Below are positions 48,801-60,995 of a DNA stretch of 64,000 nucleotides, piece after piece (position 1 is the first letter of the stretch; each line of letters opens with the position of its first letter). The position numbers were made by a program, and so were the translations under genes. This DNA comes from Struthio camelus (Eukaryota; Chordata; Aves; Struthioniformes; Struthionidae), in NCBI RefSeq assembly GCF_040807025.1, contig NC_090951.1, positions 6,324,001-6,388,000 on the forward strand. The letters are read 5' to 3'. Below the pieces are notes generated by a model that did not search any database, was not told the origin of the DNA, and saw nothing but the letters and a program-made list of their open reading frames with translations.

Positions 48801-49626
48801 GAAAGATTTCCCTTTTGGCTCCAATGAAAGACAGTTAAGATTTTTAGTCTTCAGAATTTTGCTAGTGCAGGAGCATACTTCAAAGCATGTGCTTATGCAT
48901 GTATCTAAATTGTGAAGGTTTCCATGATTTTCTGTCATGCTGAAGTCCTTCCTCTGTTGCGTGTTTTTTCTATCATAAAATATACCCTCATTCAACCCAA
49001 ATTTGCTTTTGTTCTTTTCACCTTGGTATACTACTGTTATCAGTGCATATAATTAATAACCAGGATCAAAAATAGACCAAGTGTAGGATGACAAATTCAT
49101 GTTTCAGAAGGCAGAGACACTTAAATCGGTGCTTCTTTGAAAGGAAAAAAGCCTTTACCAGTGGTCTAGAATAGTACCTATGTAACTGTTTTCTAGTTCT
49201 AATATATGCGAGAATAAAGTGTAGCTGTCATACATAAGATAGCTGTATAATTAAGTTTCTCCATAAGATTAACTGAATATTCTTTTTTTCGAATGTTTTA
49301 ATACTCTTTAGTTTAATAACATCAAGCTTAGAAACATGTATTATAATCAAATGTTAATTTCAAAGTAAAAATGAATCAGTATATTGATATTAAAAAGAAC
49401 TGCCTTTCTAATGCATCACTTTCTAATGCAATGATACTGCTTCTGTTCCTGAGTTCTCTGTTCCCTCTCTACACTTTTAAATTTGACTTAACTGTTTAAT
49501 GACATAGCTGATGTATTAATTTCCTTATCTGTCTTCCAGTATGAAGAAAACAGGGCCAAGAACCAGGCACATACTGCAGAGATGCGACGGAGGCTAATTA
49601 ACGCTCAGAAAAACTCTGAGAAGTGA
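42759..49626 (+). CDS. CMC2: CMC2, twin CX9C mitochondrial protein (3 coding exons)
   Basis: Spliced CDS 42759-42839, 46874-46945, 49540-49626 gives 79 aa, the same length as human. CMC2 is a small intermembrane-space protein needed for cytochrome c oxidase biogenesis, imported and oxidised by the MIA40 relay. Both CX9C motifs are exact: C14-C24 and C37-C47, predicted to form a disulphide-linked helical hairpin. The N-terminus [15 protein letters not shown] is identical to human, and [15 protein letters not shown] aligns with human NILKFFGYCNDVDRE. There is no cleavable presequence, as usual for this import route. Divergent from CENPN with a shared CpG island. Confidence 0.98.
45117..45193 (+). 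repeat. 77-nt imperfect inverted repeat (hairpin) in a CMC2 intron
   Basis: Left arm 45117-45146 and right arm 45158-45193 are near-perfect reverse complements around an 11-nt loop. Counting by hand, 28 of 30 left-arm bases pair, with two adjacent mismatches and right-arm bulges of four and two bases. Size and shape are those of a pre-miRNA or of a short inverted-repeat transposon remnant; no known family is recognised. Confidence 0.9.
46874..46945 (+). CDS. CMC2: CMC2 coding exon 2
   Basis: A 72-bp exon (residues 28-51) between acceptor TTATTAG and donor GAG/GTAAGA, carrying the second CX9C motif. Confidence 0.97.
49540..49626 (+). CDS. CMC2: CMC2 coding exon 3 (terminal)
   Basis: Residues 52-79 and the TGA stop, after acceptor [28 protein letters not shown] to NSEK. 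The tail is charged and more diverged than the CX9C core. Confidence 0.97.
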   Translation, partial: YEENRAKNQAHTAEMRRRLINAQKNSEK

Positions 49627-50745
49627 GCTGTACTGTAGTTGGGTAGCTGCATATCAATATGGGCACTCAGTTGAAAGTTGACAATATTTCTTTCAGATCA
49701 CCATTGTTCGACTTGTGAAGTGATGGCAAAATAAGAATACCTAAAACATACTCATTCCCAGAAAGGCAAACTAAATGTGGGGGGGAGGGGGGGAGGGAAG
49801 ATTACTCACAACTTAATTTTTGAATTCTAAATGAAAATTATTGTGGCAACTTTTTGTCCTGGCATTGTTTTGTTGACTGTTAAGTAATGCTGAATCAATC
49901 TATGTATTCAAGGCTGTTGCATTCCCTACCTTGTGTTGAGCAGCATTTGTTTCTTCATGTTTAGCAGTTGCTCTTTCATCTCTTGCGGATTTTTTTCCTT
50001 GCAAAACATTGAATGAGTCTTCCTTCACTCTTTGCAGTGTTGTGATAACACTGCCTAAATGAATTATCAAAACCATTTTAAACAGAAGTGTCCTGAACTT
50101 GGAAATTGCCTACGAAGCAATAAATGGAGTTCTAGTACTTTTATTCGAGCCCAAAGGATGAAATGGCAGTCTTGCATTGAAAAGATTAAAAATCTTCTGT
50201 GCCAACCGTAAGCACAGCTTAGACTGTTGTAAGATGATTTGTTCATCATATCCAAAGCATGTTGCTTTAGACATTCAGAATGGAACTTTTTCAGGGATTT
50301 ACAAAGTATTGCCTCGATTTATGTTGAGTAGAATCAAAGTGTGCTGAAAGATACTGAAGAAGAGTTCTGCCAAAAATATAAGCTCAATTGTTCTTCCACA
50401 TACTATGGTACAAAGGTGAAGTGAATTTATGAGTTGCTGTTGAAAAATAACTTATGTGAAAGTGAAAGAAGGGATAATTTTGCCCTTTAGTTAGATGAGT
50501 CAACTAGTATTGTGCTAACCAAGCTGCCTTGTTAGCCTACAAGTGTTCATTTGCTATCAAACTGCAGAAAGTCCTGAACAGTCTATGAATGCAGCAGAAC
50601 TGATATTGGAACACTGTTTGTTTATGCTGTAACGGAGCTGCTTCTTTGCATGTCTGACGGATTCACCTTATGCATTGAAATGACTTTTCTAATCGCCTAG
50701 CAACAAAAGACTATTTAAAATAAAATCCGTTTTATTAAGCCAGTT
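49627..50745 (+). other. CMC2: CMC2 3' untranslated region
   Basis: From the stop to just past AATAAA at 50719-50724, which is followed by a T-rich stretch. A G-run tract (GGGGGAGGGGGGGAGGG) sits at 49780-49796. The signal is the first good hexamer after the stop. Confidence 0.55.
50719..50724 (+). terminator. CMC2: CMC2 poly(A) signal
   Basis: AATAAA about 1.1 kb past the CMC2 stop with a downstream TCCGTTTTATT stretch. Placement is by sequence only. Confidence 0.5.
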
Positions 50746-53700
50746 GTACTAAACGTTGTCCTCAAGCTTTTTGAGGAGAGGGTGCCCTATTCTACAGTGA
50801 ATTCTACAGTTTATTGTAAGAACCGTGGTTGGCACTCAATCTTCAAATTAATTCATGCACCTCTTTTTGGAACAAAGTGATATTTTTGTGATCTATTTTG
50901 AAGAGATTGTCCAGATAGAAGAATGATTTTACTTATTTTTCAGTACTTGAGTTGACCTAGTTAAGTTTGTGAAGCTTGACCGCAAAGGTTTTTCATGTAA
51001 AAAGTGAAAGTGAGAGTTCCAAGAAAAACTGAAACAATGGCTGCTTGTTTTGACGTGTTCTCTGATTTCTCAGAATAAGTAAATGATATATCATTTGAAT
51101 TAAATATTTGAGTGGTTGGAAATTGTGCAGTGTTTTTATTGCTACTCTTTGGAATAAGTTCACAGAGTACTTTTTAGTAAAAAAATCCCAAATGGGGAGC
51201 TCTGCATCCTTGATCCTTCTTCCATTTCTGGTGATGACAAAATCTACTTAAGGCAAACTCTTAAATAGAATTTGGTATAATCTTAAGATTACACTTTAAG
51301 ATTACACTTTATATTTAAATTTAAAAAACAATTGAGACTTGTCCTAAAGATTAGGTTGAGAAGCTGATACCTTAGTGCAAAAGCACTGGAGTTATTCTTT
51401 TTCATCAGCTCCCACGAGTCTGGATCTTTCACTAAAATAGTAACGAAGTAAGAACTCGAGAACTATTCAACATAGCTTATTAGTCACAATTATATTTCAA
51501 AGATTCGTTTATTTTACAAATGAAAGCCCAAGTGTCATGCACAATTTATATTGATACTTTGAACTACATTTAACAGTACCATCCATTTTACAAAACTTGT
51601 TTACCTAGTGAAAGTATGATCGCATTGATCCCTCTTTCTCTTTGCTTATTGCTTACTAGTAGTGTGAGAGCAGGTAGCCCACTGACTTCTGTGGTTTTGT
51701 TTCCCCCCCCTTTTTTTTTGAGAAGGGTTATGTTGCTAATTTGATCTTAAAGCTGAGAAAGGTTGATATAATAATACCTAGAGTTTATCTGACAGAAAAA
51801 GAGGTTAAAGGTGAAACATTAAATAAGTTTGTTACTTGCTTTGTAAAGTGAGCCTGAGAGGTGACTAGGGGACATGGTCGGTGAAGTAAACCATAGATTT
51901 GGAACCAGTTTATCTTAATGTCATTTGTGTACGGAAGCATTTTCTCCTCCTTATTCTTTCTAAGAGTAAGTTCGAGAGAGATGAAAACAAATTTGATGGA
52001 GCTTTCTGTTGCATCGTGCCTGAGAAGCTTTTAGGCTCTTTGCGTGGAAAAGTGAAGGGGGGAAATATCAGTAGAAAGGGAAAATGTCAGCTGTAATACA
52101 GACCTGGCCATAGCAGTGAGGTTTTCCACATTCATGTAAAATACAAGTCTGTAGAATCTAAGGACAGGAGAAAAGAACGAGGGAATGATAATTCTACCCA
52201 GCAAAATCCCTTGAACGTTACTAGAAACAGCTGGTAATGCTGTTATCAGCAGTATAACTCTTTGCTTCCCTATTTCTGACACTTACTTCCCACTCCTCCA
52301 GAAAAGGAGTTAGTGTGAAGTCATAAAAAAGAGGATTATTAGTAACATGATAAGGGAGTTTTAGAGTGGGCTAATTTGTTGTAGTATCTTTTCCTCAAGC
52401 TATGTGGACTTCAGTGCTTTATTAAAAATAGGATTTGAAATTCACTGACATTTTTAGTGTACTCTCTCTTCCCAGGAAATCAAGTACTGATGTCTTGTTT
52501 TTCTTTTCTTTCAGTAGGAGGAAAGATACTCTGCTGAGCAGCAACAGCATAACGTACATACTGCAGGGCTAGCTTTTGCTCTGGTGCTAATCTCTACCCG
52601 CAAAGTCACTGTACTGGGGCTCAGTTCCTACTAGGAATAGTTTGAAACAGTTGTCCGTCAGGGAAATTAATGTGACATGTATTCCAGTGAGTACTCTGTA
52701 GCTAGCCTGCAGTAAATTAACTCTAGACACTCTTAATCTGCAGTGAATGCCCTGGCACAGCATAGCTTGCTTTGCCTCACAAGCATAATACCACAGCATA
52801 AGCAGCAGCTATGGCAGGCTCCGTGCTGATGGGGAGATAAGCATTCAGGACATCACGGTCTAGTCTTTATCCAAGTTCTCTTTCATTGAAGAGCTATAAT
52901 GCTGGCTTTCACATACTTTTTACACCATTTTGCATCTCATCTCATTTATGGCCTGCATCTCTTACCTAGTTTTCCGATTTTTAAGTTTTTGCATCAAGGG
53001 GCCAAAACGTAGCACTACTTGAATGTTAATGTACTGTGGATATACTGTTTGTCTTTTCCCTGTTTCATTGTAGTTAATAACATGCTCAAGTAATTATGGC
53101 ACAGCGATTTGTTGCAGACGGGTAGCACGGTATGAAGACTATGTATAGGCCCTAGATCTTGTAGCAAAACCTAGATTCACTTGAACTGACTATTTGTACA
53201 CTTCAGGTAAGGACTGTAATCCTGTGAGTGTTATACCTATATGCTTTTTCCCATCTGATTTCCAAATGATATTCAAACAGTTGGGGTAATTGCACACAAA
53301 CACAATAATGAGTTGATAGTGAATTTTGTAGGTATCTAGAACTTCCTGAAAATCAGGCTGTGCTCAAAAAACTAAGAAACGTAGTCTTGATTGGTGCACG
53401 CCACAGGAGTGCTACTAAAGTATGCAGCTGCAAAGGTAGAAGTTAGGCATACTGTAATTGTGAATCATTGCAATGAATATTTCTGATGTGTTGTATACTT
53501 TGCTAAAGCCTTATACCACATGAACGAAGTGGCATTTCTTAATGTTGCCTGTGTTTCGAAAGAATACATGATGGCTAATATTACATCTATCTGATATAAA
53601 GGAAAACAAAGTTCTGTGGAATACCTAAAATGATGTGAACAGCATGAAAAAATAGGCCATCAGAATAAATTTAATTAAATAATTATTAATACTTGTGCCG

Positions 53701-54590
53701 AAGCAAAGGGGATTCTCTGCCTGGACAATGGAATGAATTTTAGGGCTGTAGACTTAAGCTACACCTTCGATTTTATTAATATTCACTAAAGAAAAAAAGA
53801 CATAGCAAATCTTAGTGGTCCTGTCAGAAATGTTGGTTATTTTGTGGAGACTTTCACTTGTAATTTGCTAATTCTAATTCTACTCAGCATAATAGGAGTA
53901 AAAGGTATCTGATGAGGTTAATAGTCTGTCCTCTTTCATAGAGGTCATTGCATCAGTGAGGTTAGTAGGTATCTGGTATACTCTGCAGGTATTTTTTTTT
54001 TCCGTAGTGCTACTTGCTGATCAGCGGAACCTGCTCTGTAGTAAATGGAGATCTATTAAGATAAACTTTTAAGTGAGTACTAAATGCACATCAAGTTCCT
54101 CAGAACTATTTAAGCTGCTGTGTACCAAAAACATCAGTGGGAAGAAAATACCCAGCTTTAGCCTGGCTTTGCCAAATTCACCCCCAGCACAGGACTTAAC
54201 CATTTAGAATCCGATGATTGGTTTTGGCTTGGGAAAAACGTCAAATGCTTTAAAGAATAGAGATGTGCGTAAATAAGTTATATTACAGTAACTAGCACGG
54301 GGCTAATGCTATTAAACAGTGCTTTTCCAGGAACCTAGATAAAACCAGCTGGTCCCCAAAGCGATCGTAACAGTACGGTGCTGAAAGAACAGTTACAAAA
54401 CATATATTTTGGTAGTCTGGAATCAGCGGTTTAATGGCAATAGCGCGTTCGTAAAAAAAAAAAAAAACAACTGTGATTAAAAGCTATTCTTGACCTTTGA
54501 AGCCAACAGCCGAGGGCAAGATTATTTGGACTGCAATTAAATACCTGAAACACGGAGCTAATTACCCGTCCAACAGCAGGCTGGAGTGGC
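50746..54590. other. Intergenic DNA after CMC2
   Basis: AT-rich sequence in which I see no exon of a known gene, RNA gene or recognised transposon. A duplicated AAGATTACACTTT occurs near 51285-51310. Confidence 0.6.
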
Positions 54591-55490
54591 TGTTCCTCGC
54601 CTTTTTGAGGAGGAAAGCCGCGCTCGCCTCCGCGGTCAGGCAGGTGCTCCCGGAGAGGGGGCCGCGCCGCTCGCAACCTGCGGCTGAAGCCTGCAGGGAA
54701 GAAAAGTGCCCTGGGCGTTTTAAGACTGTTTCACCGGGCGTTTTAGGAGATGTGTCGCGGGGACTGCGACAAGGTTTTGCGCGGGCCCGCAGCGCGCCCT
54801 GCCGCAGGGAGTCCCCGCGCTGAAGCGGCACCGGCGGCTCCCGGGAGCCGCGACCTCCCCCCTGCCGCGCCGCCTGGCGGCCGGGCCGAGCCGAACCGCG
54901 CCGAGCCGAACCGAGCCGAGCCGCCCCGCGGGGGCGGGGGGCCGCCGCGCAGCGCAGCGCCGCGCAGCGCCGCGCAGCGCCGCGCAGCGCCGCGCAGCGC
55001 ACCGCCATCATGGGGCCGGCCGCCATCTTGGTGCGGGCCTTGGAGTGTCCAGTGGCCCCCGCGGGCTGTGGGTCTGCGCGGTCTGTGCCGTGCCGTGTGG
55101 TGCCGTGCCCCGTGGCGTGGCAGCTGCCCCTCGAAGGGGCGCAGGCGTGGTTGTCGTGGCTGCCGAGCGCCGCGCGGTTCGCGCCTCAGGTAACGCCACG
55201 CCCGCGCCGCTGCCTCGGCCGCTCCGGCAGGGCCGAAAAGGCCCGCGAAGGTGCTCCCCGTCCCCTGAACGTCGCGAGGGCGTTATCAGCCGCTGAGCGG
55301 CTGGTGCCAGCTTTATTTGCACAATCCAGCTTCGTTTCTCCCCCACACCCCCTTTCTTCTGTTTCCCCAAGTGGCTGCTGCGCTCGCAACAGCGCTGTCG
55401 AAATCGGCCCGCTCGGCCGGACTCTGCTGCCCTCAGCGCTGAGCAGGGCCGTGGCTGGGCCTGGGCTGCCACCACCAACCGTACCCCTCG
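54590..55490. promoter_or_regulatory. Orphan CpG island
   Basis: About 0.9 kb of CpG-dense DNA with YY1-type CCGCCATC cores at 55002 and 55020 (the second within GCCGCCATCTTGG), GC boxes, and a plausible plus-strand donor CCTCAG/GTAACG (exon end 55189). By human order the next plus-strand gene would be CDYL2, but its first-exon peptide MASGDLYE is not encoded here, so this may be a non-coding or alternative first exon, or a lncRNA promoter. Confidence 0.65.
54946..55000 (+). repeat. Decamer GC-rich minisatellite
   Basis: Four perfect consecutive copies of CGCGCAGCGC (54961-55000), with a fifth copy at 54946-54955 offset by five bases. It lies immediately upstream of the YY1-type sites. Confidence 0.9.
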
Positions 55491-58400
55491 ACCGCGCCGG
55501 TGGTACAAGTAATCCTATGATATCTGGTGGGATTAGAAGACTAAACCACTCTCTTTTCTTCCCCCCCCCCCTCTTTTTTTTTTAACTCCCCTGGTCTTGC
55601 ATCTATAACTATGATATGTTGGTATTTTTGGAAACAAAGGTGATGTGTATTTGCTAGAGGTGTTCCTCTTTGCCAAAGTCCACCCGGATATTTGAACTGG
55701 TGCGCTGGAAGCAGCCAGGCGTATAAGGTCATTCTCAAAGACAGCTAGCGTTGTTGCAATTTATTTTATTAGTGATTTATTTTGGATAGCATTGTGGTCT
55801 GGTGGTTAGTTTGTGACTTGCTTTGTGTGCGTTCTGCAATACTCTAGTGATTATCCAGTGGCACCTTAGACTGTGCGTGCAGTTCGTGGAAATAATCCAA
55901 CTGAGCTGCCTTTGAGAATTGAAAAGTTACTCCCCCTTCCAATTCTTGTGCTTCTCTACAGCTTTCAGAGCTAAATATTTATGCAAAGTGTTTTGCTTCA
56001 CTTTGGTTTGTTTCTTATTCTAGTATTACTGGTAATGAATGTATAAAGTACTTTGTGTGTAAGTGGTGTTAGTTTAAGGCAGCTGTAATCATATGTAGTC
56101 CACATAATCATATTAAATCAATGTTAACTGTGTGCTACTGCATAGTCATCTCTGGGATGCAGGTGGTCCAGATTTTATTTAATCTTCATCCCACTCATGC
56201 TTCCAAAAAGCCTCAAGGGTAAACAAATCTAAAATCAAATCCTCAAACAAAGTAATTCCAGCAGGAATGCCAGATTTTTCCATAATTGGTCCACAATGTG
56301 TTCGTTTAGATGGAAATACAAATGTGTGGCATGTAACAGCAGACAGTCCAGAACCTTGTCACTTTTTCCTATCATAAAGCTAGCAGAAGGCAGCTTTGGA
56401 GGATGCGTCCTGGGATACAAGGCTTTTCCAGGATAAAATAGTCATGTTGTTTTAACTAGGAAAATAGGAGAGGGTGATTGGAGTTATAATGTTATGGATG
56501 AGAAAGAGACTATGTAGTGAAAAGAAGTTTTGTCAAAGCCTGTTTGTTCTTACTCTGGTGCAGCTGTGCTGTTGTAAGTTCTGTTTCGCAGGATGGCCAA
56601 GAATAGATAGCATAAAGGCTAAAGAGCGGTAGCGACAAGGAAACCTGAAACTCTCCTTTGGAGCTTCTTTGTATTCAAAATGGGAGCTCCTAACTAATCC
56701 TCTAGCTGTGAGAAGAGCAAAACATGCTCTCCTGAATTTTTGTACGTGGGGTTGTGTTCAAGGGGTGATGTTTCCATGCTTAGGGCTATGCTCATGGTAA
56801 GGGAGGAAAATGACATAGGAACTAAGTCTCCTAGCTGGAAAGTTGCATACTATTGCAAAAAGTGGTGCATTGAGTGGAAAACAAATAACGTGGCCAGGAC
56901 TCTCTAGAGGTGTTTGATATTGTGCCTAATTATTTGTTAGGTCTTACCATGTCTTAAAAGATACTGCATACAGGAGTTGTGTATTACACATTGCGCTGGG
57001 AAGGGAGAAAGGCCATATCTGCAAGGGAAGTGAGAATTCAGCTAAGCAAAATGGCAGGCAGGGAACCATGTTCATGTGGAAGTGGCTCAGTTTTAGCAGG
57101 CTGGATATCTGGGGAAGAACTTGGGACATTAATCATAGTAGCTTTTCTCTGTGGTTTGATGGAGCTGCTATTTTATGTGATTAGAGGTGAACTGGCCAAT
57201 TTTAGTGTATTCTGTTGCTGCTGAGTTGAGGTCTCCTTGAGTCCTCACTCCAAAAATGGTGCTCAGTGATGTAGGCCAGGTCGGGCAAGCAGAGGTCACA
57301 TGAGCCTAGGTCTCTGATGTGTCTTTCTCTTGGTGGTTGTGTTGCCTTCCATTTTACAGTCAAAAAGGTTCTAGAGGTTGTGCAGTAATTTTTATGTGAG
57401 TGAGTTACTGGGGAAGGGGAGAAGAAGAAAAAGGAAAGCCAGCAGTGCAGGCGTGTGGAAATTTTTACTAGTGGTCCAAAGCTACATTTGAAATTGTGTT
57501 GTATATGTCTTAAAAATGAGCACAATACTGAAAAAAGAGTAAATTGCGGATTTAGTCATCATTTCACACATGAAAGGTGTACTGGTTTTGTTTTTCTCTG
57601 AAGCTACCTCCTGTATTGAAACCTAGCAGTAGTACAACAGTGCAACCTTAGTGGTAGGGTTTAATTTTATTTGGGGGTTTTTGATTCAGCATCTAGGAGG
57701 TGAAGAACATTTATAATCAAGAGGGAAGTCAAAATACATTAATATTCCTGTTCTCTTTTGAGGCACTGCAAATAGGCATTTTAATTCAAGTGCATCTGAC
57801 CTGGCTTTGACGCTGAGAGAAGCTAAAATAGCAGTATGTTTTGGATTATCTACCCCTGTGCTAACCTATATTTTAGAGTTATTTAAACTAAGTGCAGAAT
57901 TATGTCCTGAGACTAACCATTTCCAAACAAACCAAACTGCTAATACTAAAGAAGGATTAAAATGGTATATGAATACAGCAAATAATCAGATTTGCCATTT
58001 TTCAGCCCAAACAAAAGTGTGACTGATTACTTAATTTGTAGTTACATGTTACAGAGCATATAAACTACACAAATGCTAAGTATTTTTCTGTAAATGATTA
58101 TAATGGATACCTGTATTTCATCTTGACCAGCAATGGCAAGTAATGCAAGTTGTTTTTGTCGCTGCCATAAACTCTTTTAAGTAATTATGGGTTACTCTCT
58201 AAAGTTAAATCACCGTATTTTCATCTTCATTTCAGCTTGCTATGAAAGTGGTGCTGAATAAATGCTTCTGTATGCTCCCTTGGGGTCTGTGGTACATTAC
58301 AAAAGAACCAGAATTTAGCAGATACAGACAAAAATAGCCTGGGTAAACCTCAAGTCTATCAAGACTCTTCATTTTAGATAGTGATGGGCCCAAAACAAAG

Positions 58401-60990
58401 CCTTGGACCTAAACATCTGTGAACTTAAGTTCAGAGTCAGATCTGTTTTTATTTCACAGCTTCCTCTTATCTCTATAAGCAGAACCAAAACCATGGTTTC
58501 AAGTCTCTCTTGTCCTGAGGATGAGATTTGTGGGCTTGAAACGAAATCCAAATTTGGTCTTTAGGACTTGTGCTAGTTTCATCAATTTTTTATGAAACAA
58601 AATATGAAAGCCACTTCAGCAGCTGGCCGTATAAGCAGCCATTTTACTGTAACGGAATGAGGATTCTCTGTTTAAGTACAAAATAGCTGCTTAGGAAAGG
58701 GTCAAACACAAGATGATGCTCCGAGACAGTTGTCGTGGCAGGTTCACATAACGTTTTCCTGCAAACCTGTGCTGGGCCCCCTCGATCTTGACTTGAAACC
58801 TAGAATTGGAATGGCAATGTATATTGTTGTTGAACAGAGACTGCTTACAGCATAGGGCAATACTTACATATATATAAAATGCATGAAGGAATCAGATTAG
58901 ATACACTAGAGATTTTCTGTTGCAAGCAACTATGTGGACAGGGAATTCATAATTGCAGTTGGCTTTCTGCAAAAATTGTTGTAGTCTATTACGTTCTTTT
59001 AACAGCAACATTAGAGAGAGTTCTTTCAATTAGACATTTTTTGAAACTGGTTTTAAAAAATGTGTTTTTCTTTCAGTTTACAAATAGACATTGGAGTCAG
59101 GCTAGTGGTTATGTTTGTGTGGTTGCGGGGAATTGTTCAATTCACCATTCTAAGTCCTCTCTCCTTAGGTCAGCAGCCAGCAGTGAGGAACATTAAGTAA
59201 AAATAAAACTACTATTTTTAGTTCAGCTACATAATGTCCTATTTATAACGCTGAAATTTCAGCTAGTACCTGTCCCCTTTCAGTTCAATGAACCATCTCT
59301 CCTCTGTTAGCCCTCCCTGCTCTTTTTTTACTCTCGCCCCACTTGATCCCCTCCTTTTTTTTTTTTTTTTAAGGTTTGGAGGTGCTTTACTATGATGACT
59401 CTTAATTCTCTACCGTGCTGACTGCTATCAATTCACGTAATTCAACCGCAAGTAAGGGCAAGTAGCAGCTAGCAGGGGATACTCAAAACTTGACATAACT
59501 GGTACTCAAAATTTAACACCATACAACTCTGAAAGAAAAAAAAGAAGTGCAGTCATAACAATGTATCACTTTCTGCAGTGTCCAGATACATGATTGCTTC
59601 CGGTTTAATCCCTCATGACTACTGAAAAGAAGGTATGTCATTTTCCTCAGGATGATACATGATGGTCATTTTTCTCCCCCCCACCCCTTACTGTGCTTAT
59701 ATAAGTCTTAACATGGCTAACCTGTTAACATTGGCTAACAGACCAGTGACAGGGAGACAAAGAAGAGCATATGTATAAGCAGCTCATGGCTCGCCTGTGC
59801 TCCTGTTTGGTAGTGAAATTGTTAAAGAGGTGTTGAAAAACTCAGAGTCCAACTGAAGTCTGATAGTTTGGCAAGTGAAAGATGGCCCTCAGCACAGGAC
59901 CTTAGGAAAAATGCATTTGTGCAGAGGCAGTTGTTAGTCTGCCCGTGGTGTTGGAGATAAGCCGGTCATTGTAACAATATGAAAAGTTCCAAAACACATT
60001 AGTCAGCTTAAAGAGTTAGAAGGAAATGTTGAAGTGCTGCTGGGCATTGTTCTGCTGCCATCACAGAATGGGCTGCAAAACAGAAATATCACTCTAGTTG
60101 AGCAAAAACTTATGTAGTAAAATTCCCAGTTAGCGTCTGTCTGGTTGCATAAACTTCCTCTATAATCCACCGGGAACCGGGCACCAAAAATAACATTTGT
60201 AAAACATTTTATTTATTTCCTCCATATGATGTATCTCACTTGAAAGTAATGGAATAACTTGCTAACCTGCTGCTGTTGAACTGGGTTGAGTTCATGCTAC
60301 ACGCTGATGAGGAGTTCGATGGGGGTGGAGGAGGAGGGAGTATAATTCTGGTAGTGTGGAGACCTCATCACTGGGTGGCCAAGTCTTGAGTTTTAAAAGC
60401 CATGATTATTTTTGAGCAAAATTTTTGCACCATATATATGATACATGATTCCAGATATGCTGTGCTGCGCTGCGCTGTGTTGGAAACTGAACACTCAAGC
60501 AAGTGATTTGCCAGGCACAGTATTACAACAGAGGTAGCAAAGTCTGATGGCTGGAAACAGCCATTTTGCGGGAAAGTGGGGAGCTGCTTTAAAAAGGTAA
60601 AAAAAAGTAACACCACAACTTTAAAAAACAAAACAAAAAACCCCAGCACCCCCTGCAACTCGTGCTGCTTCACAAAATTCAGTAGCAGAGGTACAGAACA
60701 TTGCAGATAAGTAGATTCCATATGTAAATAGCTCCTTGGTACAACTCAATTTCAGTTATCTTCTGAGCAACAGCACCAAAAACACAGTTGTTTCTAGGTG
60801 TTCTGTTTCATCTCCTTCTTTGAGTACAGGTTGAAAGAGAATTTCTCCTTCTCACAGAGCTCAGTGTTTTTTTTTTCCTCTTTAGAAAAAAGAATTTTAT
60901 TATATCAGATAACTGATACAAAATGAAAAGCGATGTGTAAATAAAGGGAAAAAATATATGTCATTGCTACCAGCGTAGTGTGTAGTACCG
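55491..60990. other. Non-coding stretch between the orphan CpG island and the CR1 copy
   Basis: AT-rich DNA, no recognisable exon. The open frames at 56979, 57807 and 58879 look like no protein family I know. It may be an intron of whatever the CpG island starts. A T-run lies near 59356-59372. Confidence 0.6.
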
Positions 60991-60995
60991 TGTTG

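Larger units (their letters stand above)
42840..49539 (+). other. CMC2: CMC2 introns 2 and 3
   Basis: Introns 42840-46873 and 46946-49539. AT-rich and free of recognised mobile elements. The notable structure is an imperfect inverted repeat at 45117-45193. A pyrimidine-rich stretch lies near 48266-48300. Confidence 0.8.

Noticed and set aside
54750-55193. CDYL2 first coding exon
   Set aside because: Expected from gene order, but no MASGDLYE-like sequence is encoded in any frame I could read.
55008-55585. Frames of 166 and 191 codons on opposite strands in the orphan CpG island
   Set aside because: Same composition effect; neither begins like CDYL2 nor resembles any protein I know. The donor at 55190 is kept as a possible non-coding exon end.
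57807-58022. 71-codon frame with viral-like feel
   Set aside because: No retroviral motif, no flanking LTRs or other element parts; treated as chance.
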